Origin: Brachypodium distachyon | Lineage: Eukaryota > Streptophyta > Magnoliopsida > Poales > Poaceae | Length of the DNA: 64,000 nt | Direction of reading: 5' to 3' | NCBI RefSeq assembly: GCF_000005505.3 | Contig: NC_016132.3 | Span: forward strand, 2,232,001 to 2,296,000 | Shown here: in pieces, positions 32,926 to 42,533 of the stretch | How positions within the stretch are numbered: position 1 is the stretch's first letter | Layout: every line of letters begins with the position of its first letter | Made by a program: the position numbers and the translations under genes | The notes under the pieces: generated by a model | What the model saw: the letters and a program-made list of their open reading frames with translations, nothing else | The model's database searches: none | What the model was told of the DNA's origin: nothing

Positions 32926-34673
32926 CATCACTGTATTTCCTCTTGCAAGCAAAGTAGAATAGAAAGGCCTTTCGTCAAGTTGTCCCATCTTTTTTATCCC
33001 AACAACGCTGCGCCCGCTAATCAGCGTATTCTCCAAACCCTGCACAGTGTGATCATTCCATGGAGGAATGTTTTAGCAACAATGTATTCCTCCCAAAGAG
33101 AGCAACGAGAACTTTTCAGAAACTACAGGCTTTTACCTGAATCAACTCTTGGCGATTCTCTTGAAGCTCTTTGCTATTCTTTCTCTCTCTTTCAATGAGG
33201 TTTACGCATGAAGCTTTCAGCCTTTTCTGTTCCTCATCTAGAATATGCCACCAGGACATCACTACGGCGTAAAGATGTTGATGGTCTTCTTCATTGAGCT
33301 TCTCCCCAGCCTGTACTCTCATGTTCAGCTGCTGTGCTGTGAACACTAATGCTTCCCTTTGCGCCAGCTGCTTCTCAAGTTGAGTTAGCTTGGTACGGAT
33401 GGCTTCCATCTCTTGCTGGAAGAGAATTTTGCATATGCAATTTTGTATGAGTATAGAATCGTTGATACTTGATAGTGCTGATAAGAATTTGATACGGCTG
33501 AACTTATTGATTGTCATATGAAAGAGAAGAAGAAACCTTGTGATTTTCATGCAGCATCAGAGCATGGTCATCCACCTTGCACTCTCCACCTGCTGCCAGG
33601 TCCAGTGTGTTGATCTCTGAAGCACCCTGTGTAGGGCCATTGTCCTAAGACAACAAAAATTACAACACAAGACCATCAAGAGGAGGAAAGGACATTTTTT
33701 CGAAAATGGAAGCTTTTTATTGATCTCAAAGCTATATCAAGCGATACAACAAAAGAGTATCATACAACGAAAGACATTCAAGAGGAGGAAAGGACATGAT
33801 ATTTGGTGTTAATTTATAATCTGCTCTAGAGTCTACAGTTGAGGTAAAACTGATCCTAAGACGTACCTTGTCTAGATTCTCCAGCTGTGCAATCTTCTCC
33901 ATCTTCAACTCGATCTCTCTGCTCGCCGCGTCCAATTCCGCCTTGAGCTTCTCATTTTCATCCTCCAAATCACGGTTCATCTCCGGTATGACCTTGTCAG
34001 CTATGGCTCTCAGCTCTGTTAACAACCAAAGAGAAAGGTAAATATTGATCCATGGATGAATTAATTTTAAGACGACGGGTAAATTTTGATCCATGGGGAT
34101 GAACTCATTAATTTAAGACGGGGGAGGTAAATTTCGATCCATGGGGTGAACTCGCCGTCCGTCCAGATTGATTTTGAATCATTCACCTGCGAGCTCGTGG
34201 CGGAGGCGGCGCGTCTCCTGCTCCGCCGCGCTCTCGAGCTCGCCGGCAATGGCGTCCGCGGCAGCGCCCCTCGCGCCGGTCGCTCTCAGGAACATCCCGA
34301 CGGCGTCCTCCCCGCGCAGGTCCTCCTCCACCGCCGCCCAGCCGTACACCGGGCCGCTGCTCTCGCGGCGCCGCCATTCCGTCCTCCCGGCGCCGGGGAA
34401 GAGACCGGCGATCGAGGCGGCGGCGCGGAGTCCTTGGAGCGACCTCCCGAAGTGCAACACGAGGAAGTGGTGGTGGCCGCGGCAATGGCGGTACGGCGGG
34501 GCTTCTTCTTCGAGCGCGGTGGTCGCGACGGCGTCCGGGAGCTGCCGCGCGTGGGCGGCCAGGGCGGCGGCGCCGCCGTCGTCTTCGGTTGCGAGGATTC
34601 CGGTCCACGGCCAGACGAGGATCTCGCTGGCGTCGGCCATGGGCACGTCGCTCGCCATGGAGATGGAACTCAT
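32464..34673 (-). pseudogene. XS/XH-domain (IDN2/FDM-type) gene with a 2-bp frameshift
   Basis: Exons: 34673-34187, 34015-33867, 33644-33537, 33415-33137, 33039-32819, 32709-32464. Proteins of this family bind double-stranded RNA and act in RNA-directed DNA methylation (IDN2, FDM1-5). The XS domain is in exon 1 (EILVWPWTGILATEDDG, HHHFLVLHFGRSLQGLR). A coiled coil fills exons 2-4 (LEDENEKLKAELDAASREIE, QQEMEAIRTKLTQLEKQLAQ). XH follows (GIKKMGQLDERPF, then CKRKYSDDDPDGKAARLISS, ELNENSPYGRHVFNELWNFR). There is no zf-XS finger. Exon 5 is 221 bases; 219 would keep the frame. The break lies at about 32,965 (ggcctttctattctactttg), where two bases appear inserted between PF and CKRKY. Read as given, the protein ends soon after and loses XH. 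Without the insertion it would be 495 aa. It may be a pseudogene, a sequencing error, or a truncated XS/coiled-coil protein. Confidence 0.8.
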
Positions 34674-35131
34674 GGAACGGAGAGTTTCAAGGGTGTTGGG
34701 TAGAGTTTGTGTTGAAATTAGCGGTGATTTATCATTTTGAGTAAAATCACTTGAACGGGCGACGATTACACTACTGTAATTCTTTGTAGTTTTGCACGCT
34801 ATCTTCATGCACAAATATCTTGTATCATCTGTACAGCTGAAACCTAGCACAAGTTCATAATACACCGGATCTACTCATGCACCAGAAAAAAAATGTATTA
34901 ACGGAATTTGATGCTACGGGAATTCCATTCATCAAACTTCTGCTCTAATAAACTGATGTAATGGACAACAAACACATGAAGATGGAGAAAATCACTTGAT
35001 CGACATATAACAATTACAGTATTACCCAAAAGATCTACTACTAAGTATAATCAGGAACTTTTTGAGTCTTGCTCATTAGGCGGAAGCATTTCCCGAGAGG
35101 GGAAGCTTCTGGCTTCCTAGCTGATAACACC
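34625..35131. repeat. Duplicated 5' end and promoter of the XS/XH gene (partner of 41885-42445)
   Basis: The start codon region and about 450 bases upstream of the XS/XH gene are repeated at 41885-42445 in the same orientation (cgtcggccat..., catgcacaaatatctt, cttgatcgacatataa, gaggggaagcttctgg). Similarity ends where the LINE remnant begins. Confidence 0.85.
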
Positions 35132-36204
35132 ACATAATATGCAAGGAGTCTGCAAAATAAGTTTTTTCCTACGACGACCATTAGCCACAAGATGGAAAAA
35201 CTTAGTATTATCATCCCCTTTAAGTACGTACTCAACTTTGGATCGTTGGTACCACTTAAGCTCCTCTTCACGCCGAAGGCGGGCCGCCAACTCATCCAAC
35301 TGATTTTTAAGTTCAATCTATTGATCTGTAAGACCACTTGCCTCAGCAAGTTTATTTAACTCATCAATGATAGCCGACAAACGAATTTTTTTCACGCTTG
35401 TTGACACCAATAATGTGGGCCGCCCAACCCCGCAGGTCACGGCGAACCGCCCCCATTCTGGAATTAAAACGCTGAGCAGAAGTTTTTCCTCTGCAGGGCC
35501 TGCGCCAGACCTTGGATACTCGTTCCACAAAGCCCTCACGCGTGAGCCAGCCAAGCTTAAATTTGAACGGGCGACGATTCGCATGAAAGCCAGCAGAACC
35601 AGAGTCTAGCAGAAGAGGGACATGATCGGAGAGGCGATCAAGCCGTGGAAGAGCCTAAACAGGCACAAGGGGGAATTAGTTCCCACTCAGTAGTCATGAA
35701 TACCCTATCCAACTTCTCAAAAGTGGGAGTTTGAAGATTGTTAGCCACGTAAACTGACGACCCGATAGGTTAATTTCCCTCAAGTCCAAACTGTCAATAA
35801 CAACATTGAACAGGAAAGGCCACCGATTGTCATTCCTTTAAAAAATCTTCTTTGAGGTAGAGCGGCACCAAAAACCGCCATATACAAGACTCCAATTGAA
35901 GTCATTAGATCGTGTTCTAAGATGGAGTTTCACATAGAAATTGTCACCAAACACATCCAAAACCTCAAAAATTGCATAATTCACCCTCAAGTAAAATCCT
36001 GCCCGATCGACCCCGAGGAGGAATAGAATGCCACTGAAAGTCCAACCCACCAGCAAAATGAGTCAAAACATGATGAGGGAAATCCTTCCTACCTGACTCC
36101 AAAAGGACCACAAAATCGAGACCATGGTCGCTAACAATCTCAGCGATGTACCCATGTTTAGCCAAGTCACCAAGGCCTCTCCGATTCCAGAAAACGCCTT
36201 TCAT
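35132..36204 (-). mobile_element. LINE remnant (endonuclease start and RT linker)
   Basis: Minus strand. At 36204-35965 the frame MKGVFWNRRGLGDLAKHGYI ... HSIPPRGRSGRILLEGEL is the N-terminus of a plant LINE apurinic-type endonuclease. At about 35,300-35,130, LRREEELKWYQRSKVEYVLK and GDDNTKFFHLVANGRRRKK are the conserved linker before the reverse transcriptase. Frames are broken between them, and the RT core and 3' part are missing. Confidence 0.75.
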
Positions 36205-36257
36205 GAGGAAACAATTTGGAGAGATTTTAAATTATTGACGACCTTCTTGTAGCTAGA

Positions 36258-36710
36258 TCAGTAGGCGTTCAATCTGTGTGTCGACAGCTTTCGACCATCG
36301 ACGCACTTCATGCAATAGCAAGTTTGGTTTGTAAGCGAGCAGAAGGCGCCGTCAGGCCAGCCGCCGACCTTGCACTTGGCGGTGCAAGATTTAGGATCGC
36401 TGCAGAACCCGTGCGGGAACTGCGTGCAAAGCCTTGCACTTCCACCCCTGCTCTCCACTGTTGCACCAAAGAACAAAACAACAACAGGTTCTTGTTAGTT
36501 ACAGAGTAATCGATCCTCCCTCCGTTCCAAAACAGAAGGCGTATGGGTTTTATTGACTGTCAAGTTTAATTTATAAAGTTTGACTGAACTTACGTCACAA
36601 GATAGAGAGATTGACAAAGCATGTGTGTGTGCGCGCGCGCGCTTACCGGAAGAGATCACCATGAGAGTCAGCATCAAGATGGAGATGAGGGCGATCTTGT
36701 TGGAATCCAT
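36258..36710 (-). CDS. Defensin-like cysteine-rich secreted peptide 1, 87 aa
   Basis: Two exons, 36710-36647 and 36457-36258, joined in phase 1 (SS|V). Exon 1 is a signal peptide (MDSNKIALISILMLTLMVIS). The mature part carries eight Cys in the order C-x7-C-x5-C-x3-C-x10-C-x6-C-x1-C-x2-C (LCTQFPHGFCSDPKSC, CYCMKC), the layout of plant defensin-like (DEFL) peptides. It presumably acts in the apoplast in defence or reproduction. The intron sits just after the signal peptide, as is usual in this family. Two relatives lie at 38.5 and 40.5-41.1 kb. Confidence 0.8.
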
Positions 36711-37151
36711 GAGGTGGGTTAATTTTCGTGCTGGTTTCTTTTGGCAGCTTGGGGCGCGCTTCTAGGTCTACTTAGTTGTACAAGGTATTTGTAAGGAAGG
36801 AACTTCTTAGGAGAGCCATCGATCACGTTTTGTTTGGTGCAAATGCATGATGGGATCAAATAGGAGAGGAACAACACAGGTTTTTGCAAATTTGGATAAA
36901 AATGATGGATTTTTATAACATATATTTATCAGGCCATTAATCAATCAATAAACGATTGCCTTAATTGGCGCAAAAATGAATTAAGGAGCCATTAACAATA
37001 TACTGTTTTTGCCTTTTCGTCATTGTGTGTATCTTGTGGTATGACTTTATTTTCTTTAATTAGAAAAGATATGCTCGTCGATTCTAACCCATCAGTATCG
37101 TGGGTGCATTCTTGGTAACACTTTGTGTATATCTTGTTTGGAAAATCTTAT
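36711..37151. other. Upstream flank of peptide gene 1
   Basis: AT-rich, with no coding feature seen. It ends in the left 9-bp duplication of the following Mutator-like element. Confidence 0.4.
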
Positions 37152-38084
37152 GACTTTTGATTCAATACACCCCCCTCTACTCTAACGAAAACACAAGGAC
37201 GGTCCAGATCATTCCGTACCCCTTCATAAAAAAGGCACGATGGACACTTCTCTTCATTTCCACTTGGCTCCGAACAACACTCAGTGTTTTGGATTTTGCC
37301 GAAGATTGCACCGTTGGATTGCGTCAAAATTTCACTATATTGTATTAGACACAAGTTCTGCACAATCCCACCGAAGGGATCGGCGAAATATTTCTTTAGC
37401 CAGTGGGAATCATACGAACAAGTCGGATGTACGTGCTGTCCCGCACGGCCGCGAGAAATCCAAACAACACTCAGTGTTTTGCAGTTCTCCGACGATTACA
37501 CGGTTGGATCGCGACAAATTTCACATGGTAGTGGAAGACACAATTCCTCAAAATATCACCGAAGGGATCGGCGAAACCTTTCTTGAGGTAGCGGGAAACA
37601 TGTGAACAAGTAGGACGTTTGTGCGGCCTCGCAGGGTCGCGAGAAATCCAAACAAAACTCAGTGTTTTGAAGTTTTCTGGAGATTCCACCGTTGGATGGC
37701 AACGAAATTTAACATTGTGGTGATAGACAAAATTCCGCACAACTCTACCAAAGGGATCGTCGAAATAATCCTTGAATCAATGGGAGACATGCGAACAAGT
37801 CAGACATTTGTGCGGCTGCGAGGAATCCAAACAACACTTGGTGTTTCGGAGTTGGCCGGAGATTTCACCGTTGGATCGAGACGAAATTTAACAGCGTCGT
37901 AGTAGACACAATTCCGCACAAAGGCACAGTAGGGATCTTCGTACTTGAGTCATCAAATACCTTGTGAGAGAGGAAGGAGGCAGGAGAAAGAAAAGAATGG
38001 CGATCGGAGAGCAAAAGAAAAAAAACATGAAAATACCATCCTCCCCTTCTAAGTTTGGGAAGGGGGTGTATTGAATCAGGCCTC
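37152..38084. mobile_element. Mutator-like non-autonomous element, 933 bp
   Basis: The termini are inverted: ttgattcaatacaccccc near the left end and gggggtgtattgaatcaggc near the right. An exact 9-bp duplication aaatcttat lies at 37143-37151 and 38085-38093. A 9-bp duplication is the hallmark of Mutator-like transposition. There is no transposase. Most of the interior is a tandem repeat. Confidence 0.85.
37273..37935. repeat. Internal tandem repeat, about 180-190 bp x 3.6
   Basis: Units begin at about 37,273, 37,463, 37,651 and 37,829, each with aacaacactcagtgtttt or a close variant, then caccgttggat, then a gaagggatcg block. The last copy is partial. Unit lengths are about 190, 188 and 178, so units have diverged by small indels. 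Confidence 0.85.
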
Positions 38085-38099
38085 AAATCTTATATATTT

Positions 38100-38810
38100 T
38101 TGCATGTTATTAAGTTCTACAGCCTGTTGTTTAGATAGGCTCGTCGATATACAAGTACCATCGGTCAACACCTGCCAGTCATTTTTTGCACGCTGACAAA
38201 AGATCAATAGTCGATTACATGTCATGCCTAGCATTCTTTTTTTAATAAATGTTTGAATTTATTAACTGATAAAGGAAATAAAGCACACTCTGTGTCAAAG
38301 AAACTGAAACAAGGATGACCAACAAAGATAATCCATAAAACTAAAAGTTACACACTAAGGTACTTTCAAACTGCCATTTCTAGCCCCACATTTTCTCGAT
38401 TTTACTTATTTTCTTGATGTTCTTTGATGCAATACCTTCTTATCCGAAAAAAGAGAGTAAAGAGGATGATCAAGGAGTAAACTTCGCCGACAACTCGGAC
38501 CTTTTGTACAAGCAGCATACATAGATCAATTCCCCAGCCTGTAGCTAGGTTTCGTCAGGCGTTCAAGGAGGGCTGCTGGCTGGCCTTGGCCCTGGGTCGT
38601 CGTTATTCTATTGACCCAATTCATGCAGTAGCAAAATTGCTCAGGCGAGATCGCACAGTAGGCGTCTTTGAAACCGGCGTCTTTGCACACTTGGATGCAA
38701 GATTCAGGAGAAAAGCACAACCCATGCCGGGTCATCATCGGGCAATCGATTGAACCCGCAGCTGTACCCTCTGGATCGAGTAAATAAGAAAGTAACAACA
38801 ATCAAAGGTC
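38100..38810. repeat. Tandem duplicate block carrying peptide locus 2 (partner 39650-40650)
   Basis: Shared landmarks in the same order are tgtttagatnggctcgtc, cggtcaacacctgccagtca, a caacaaagata-cgataaaacta segment, and finally the Cys-rich exon. The two blocks are about 1.6-1.8 kb apart, and the defensin-like exon is their right end. Confidence 0.75.
38526..38770 (-). pseudogene. Defensin-like peptide locus 2: lone exon 2, one Cys lost
   Basis: The exon starts after ctcgatccag in the same phase as peptide 3 and reads EGTAAGSIDCPMMTRHGLC, FSPESCIQVCKDAGFKDAYC, CYCMNWVNR. The eighth Cys of the family pattern (C-x2-C at the end) is Trp (TGG), leaving seven. The tail is extended (TTTQGQGQPAALLERLTKPS) compared with relatives. 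No signal-peptide exon was found upstream on this strand as far as peptide 3. It is probably a decayed duplicate. Confidence 0.7.
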
Positions 38811-39649
38811 ATGTTAACAAAATTACGAAATTTTGTAGTACCACATACTTGGGTCGAAGGTCATTTTGTACACAAGCACACTAGAATTGCTCATATAGCA
38901 CATATACTTATAAATAGCCATGCATGAAGTTCTGCGGATAAACATGCATGCCCATGTGGTGGATGCCATTCCAAACGTACGTGTCTTTTAGGAGAACCTT
39001 AGTTGGGCCAATCTGGAGGAAATAATTGTTACTTATGATGAATTGATGCCATTCCAAACGTGTCTTGGCCAGGATGAGCTTGGGACGCCTTGAACTCGTT
39101 AAACCGTTTATTCATTGGAAAAATAATTGTTACATCGTCGAGTAAAAGAGGTACGATACAAGGAGGGGAAGTGCGAAACCATGAATCTGGAGGAAAGACC
39201 AGATTTCCTCGTTCGTTACGCCATACATAAGTACCCCTTTTTTCGGCTGAATAGGATTCGAGAATTGCTTATTTCGCCAATTCCACGAGCTCATGAGCCA
39301 CACCATTGGCCTCCCTCAGGCAGACTAAACGAGATTTTGAAAAAATAGCGACAATTATCTATAGTTGCAGCCGCCGAAATATAGTTTGATTCCAGTTCCG
39401 TCATGGCTTGGATAGCTTCCAGATTGTCTGAACAAACAACAAAGTATTCATTGATTCTGTACTTGGTCCGTGCTCCAAAGGCCGGAGGCCAAGGAGCTTC
39501 TGGTGGTTATGTGTGGCAAACTGCGGAATGCATATTCGTAGTGTGTTGTTTCTATTATATATCTTTGTTCCTCGCCAAATGTTTATTTTTCGTTTTCTGT
39601 AAGACTTGGTTTGGGCCATGTGCATTAGCCAAAAGGATTTTGATTGGGT
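38811..39649. other. Gene-free interval
   Basis: A 17-base motif (gatgccattccaaacgt) occurs at about 38,960 and 39,045. Open frames here have no family resemblance. Confidence 0.4.
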
Positions 39650-40459
39650 CTAAGTTCCACAACATATTGTTTAGATGGGCTCGTCAATATACATCCATCG
39701 GTCAACACCTGCCAGTCATCTTTGTCGACAAAAGATTAATAGTTGTTTTATTGGATTTTATTTATTTGCATGTCATGTCTAGCATTTTTTTAGCTAACAA
39801 TCCAACTTTGGTGAATAATGAAATAAATTATACTGGATCAAAGAAATCAAAACAAGAAAAATCAACAAAGATACTCGATAAAACTAATAGTAATTCATAC
39901 CAAGGTACGTACTCAAAGTTATCATCTTTAGCCTCACATTTTTCTTTTCATGCCTCCAATGAAAATGCAGACAAAACTGCAGAAGTTGCACTGACATTTT
40001 TAAAGGTTTTGATCGTACGAGTGGTTCACCCCAAAAGGTAAGAACATAAGATCGCTAAATGCACTATAGTCACTGACACACCCTTTGCGAGGCCTCTCAA
40101 GTCACACCACTGCTTCAATTCTTTGATGTGTATATGTCGGGGAAAAAGATCAAAAACAGAAAAAGAGCAAAAGCAAAACTACCGACAAAAGCACACTTGA
40201 CACAACTACTAGCTGCCAACTCATGCCAAAGTACCGGACTACAATCATTTGGATCGAGAGCCATAAGTCCGCTTGTTGCTTAGGATTACGTACGATAAAT
40301 TAAACCGTTTGATCCTGTGTGCCACGACATATGCCAGGTAACTTAGGTGTCTAGCTCGAGTCTCCTTACCCTAATTTGTTGACCGGCAAGTACTCGAGTC
40401 TGTCATCCAAACAGTTTATATAGATCGATCCATCCTGTAAGGTTATGTCACGCATATAT
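39650..40459. repeat. Left part of the second tandem duplicate block
   Basis: This is the counterpart of 38,100-38,525 (tgtttagatgggctcgtc, cggtcaacacctgccagtca, catgtctagcattttttta). It leads into the Cys-rich exon of peptide gene 3. A long plus-strand open frame over part of it is incidental. Confidence 0.65.
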
Positions 40460-41116
40460 TTAAGGATGTTGGGTCGTTGTTCCATTGACGCAATTCATGC
40501 AGAAGCAAATTTCAAGAGGTGAGACCGTGCAGAAGGCGTCTTTGTAGCCTGCTTCTTGGCAGTCTTGGACGCAAGATCGAGGGGAAATGCACGGCCCTTG
40601 CTGGACCAACACCGGGCAATCGATTGAACCCCCAGCACTACCATCTGGATCGAGTACATAACAAAATAATCAGTACCGATATGTTGACCTTCATATGGTA
40701 TATTTACAACGTACTCCCTCCGTTTCATAATTCTTGTCGAAATATTACATGTATCTAGACGCATTTAGGAATAGATACATCCATTTTGAAGCAAATTTAA
40801 GACAAGAATTATGGAGCAAAGAGACTATTGTAATCTTTACCATGCAGACTAGAACTTTAGAAAGAAAGAAAAAGGTGACTTAGCACTGAAAACTTCCTTT
40901 AATTAGTTTAGAGAACAAAAGGAGGAGTACTATATACATCGTCAGAGGATTTTTTTTAAACATCTATATATCAACCAGACAACCATATGATTATGATAAT
41001 ATTGTAGAAACACACACATATATATAGTTGAGATATATTCAGGCATGCTTACCGGAAGACACGATGAGTAGTGCCAGCATCAAGAGGAACATGAGGGCGA
41101 TCTTGCAAGCCGCCAT
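40460..41116 (-). CDS. Defensin-like cysteine-rich secreted peptide 3, 82 aa
   Basis: Exons 41116-41053 and 40644-40460, joined in phase 1. The signal peptide is MAACKIALMFLLMLALLIVS. The mature part has eight Cys, C-x7-C-x5-C-x3-C-x9-C-x6-C-x1-C-x2-C (CPVLVQQGPCISPRSC, CFCMNC), and ends NGTTTQHP. Exon 1 has the same length (64 coding bases) and donor as peptide 1, which supports the model. A Stowaway element sits in the single intron. Function is inferred from family only. Confidence 0.82.
40714..40825. mobile_element. Stowaway-type MITE in the intron of peptide gene 3
   Basis: The left tip is ctccctccgtttcataattc; the right tip is gaattatggagcaaagag (decayed). TA lies at both sides (40712-40713 and 40826-40827). 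The interior holds acatgtatctagacgcattt. Confidence 0.8.
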
Positions 41117-41369
41117 GATCAAGGTTCTTCTGGATCTGGCTGTGGTTCCTTCGAGAGCTTGAGGTCTATATATAGGTCTATGTACTGCCTTGTCGTACAT
41201 TTGTATATATGGAACTTCTTTGAAGAACCTGTATGTAGTTTGTTTGATGAAATATGGAAACGGGTCACGCAGATTTTGCAAAGTGGGTAAGAAATTAATG
41301 ATGATTAATTTGATGGACATGCTGTATCAATTCTTAACATGCATGTAAATATATCGGGGATGGCAGCAT

Positions 41370-41885
41370 TTATTTTATCACTATAGATAGCTAATATTCT
41401 ATTGAGTGGTATATTGCATTTTTTTTACCAGTAGAGCAAATCAAAGTTACATCTTTCACGAGGAGAGGTACAATACTTTCAGGTGTTGCATTCTTGGTAA
41501 CACTTTGTGCATATATCTTGTTTCGGCTGTGTGCGTGTTCGGCGATCAATAAAACTTTGTGTATCGATCGATATGCCGTTGAGATCAATCAAACTTCCAT
41601 TATCGAAAAAAAAACATACTCCATCTTGTTTCGGCCATGTCTTTTCACTCATCATAGGAAAATGAAATTAATAATATTGTTAATTTATATATCCATCTCG
41701 AACAGAAAACATGTTAAGTTTTGCTGATTCTCTCCATCTATACATAACATTTTTTACACTGACAAAGGAAAGTATATATACTACTGTAGGCAGCAGTAGC
41801 TAGACAATGGTTGATTCATCAGACAGGCAGCAGGTAGCAGAACTCTGCGTCATAGGGCTCGATCTCCACCATCTTCTCCAGCGCC
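41370..41885. repeat. Copy of the DUF547 gene's 3' flank and last codons (partner 45915-46585)
   Basis: It matches 45,915-46,585: tttatcactata, aacactttgt, cttgtttcgg, ctgattctctccatctata, then cagcagttgattcagcagac-type sequence and the reverse complement of the codons for EKMVEIEPYDAEFCYLLPV. The similarity stops abruptly at about 41,885. Confidence 0.8.
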
Positions 41886-42445
41886 GGCGTCGGCCATTGG
41901 CACGTCGCTCGCCATGGAGATGGAACGGAGAGCTTCAAGAGTGTTGGGTAGAGTGCGGCTTCTTCTTAGTTTGTATTAGTTCCTGAACAAAGAGGTTTAC
42001 ACTTTTTGTGTTGAAATTAGTTGCGGTTTATCATTTTGAGTAAAATCTGTTTAAAATTAATTATGTTGTAGTTTGCACACGATCTTCATGCACAAATATC
42101 TTACTCCATGCATAATTTCATAATAGACCAGATCTACTCATGCACCGGAAAATTTATAGAAACAGAATTCGATGCTACAGAAATTCCATTCATCAAATTT
42201 CTGATCTAATAAACGACGTAATGAATAACCCATCAGTCAAACCAACAAACACATGAAGATGCAGACAATCACTTGATCGACATATAAAAATTACAGTATT
42301 ACCCCTTTTCAAAAAAAAATTACAGTATTACCCAACAGATCTACTACTAGTATAATCAGGGACTTCTTGAGTCTTGCTCAATGCTCATTAGGCAGAAGCA
42401 TTTCCTGAGAGGGGAAGCTTCTGGTTTCCTATAGCTGATAACAAA
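41885..42445. repeat. Copy of the XS/XH gene start and upstream region
   Basis: This is the partner of 34,625-35,131 and directly abuts the previous copy, so the 41.37-42.45 kb interval is a two-part mosaic of neighbouring genes. Relative to its partner it has small indels (for example gcggcttcttcttagtttgt inserted near 41,960). Confidence 0.82.
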
Positions 42446-42533
42446 AGGCATTGCCTTGCCATCTAAATTTCTATTCTGAATCTGAGTAAGTACTAACATA
42501 ACATTGCGTAGTTCTTGATGCAGTATGGTGTGG

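Noticed and set aside
34146..34740. Two long plus-strand frames (185-190 codons)
   Set aside because: They are antisense to XS exon 1, which has clear family motifs on the minus strand.
37240..37605. 121-codon frame as a gene
   Set aside because: It lies wholly in the tandem repeat of the Mutator-like element and is not kept across units.
37273..37935. CRISPR-like regular repeats
   Set aside because: Units are about 190 bp, directly adjacent and diverged, with no short repeat/spacer pattern; the host is a plant genome.
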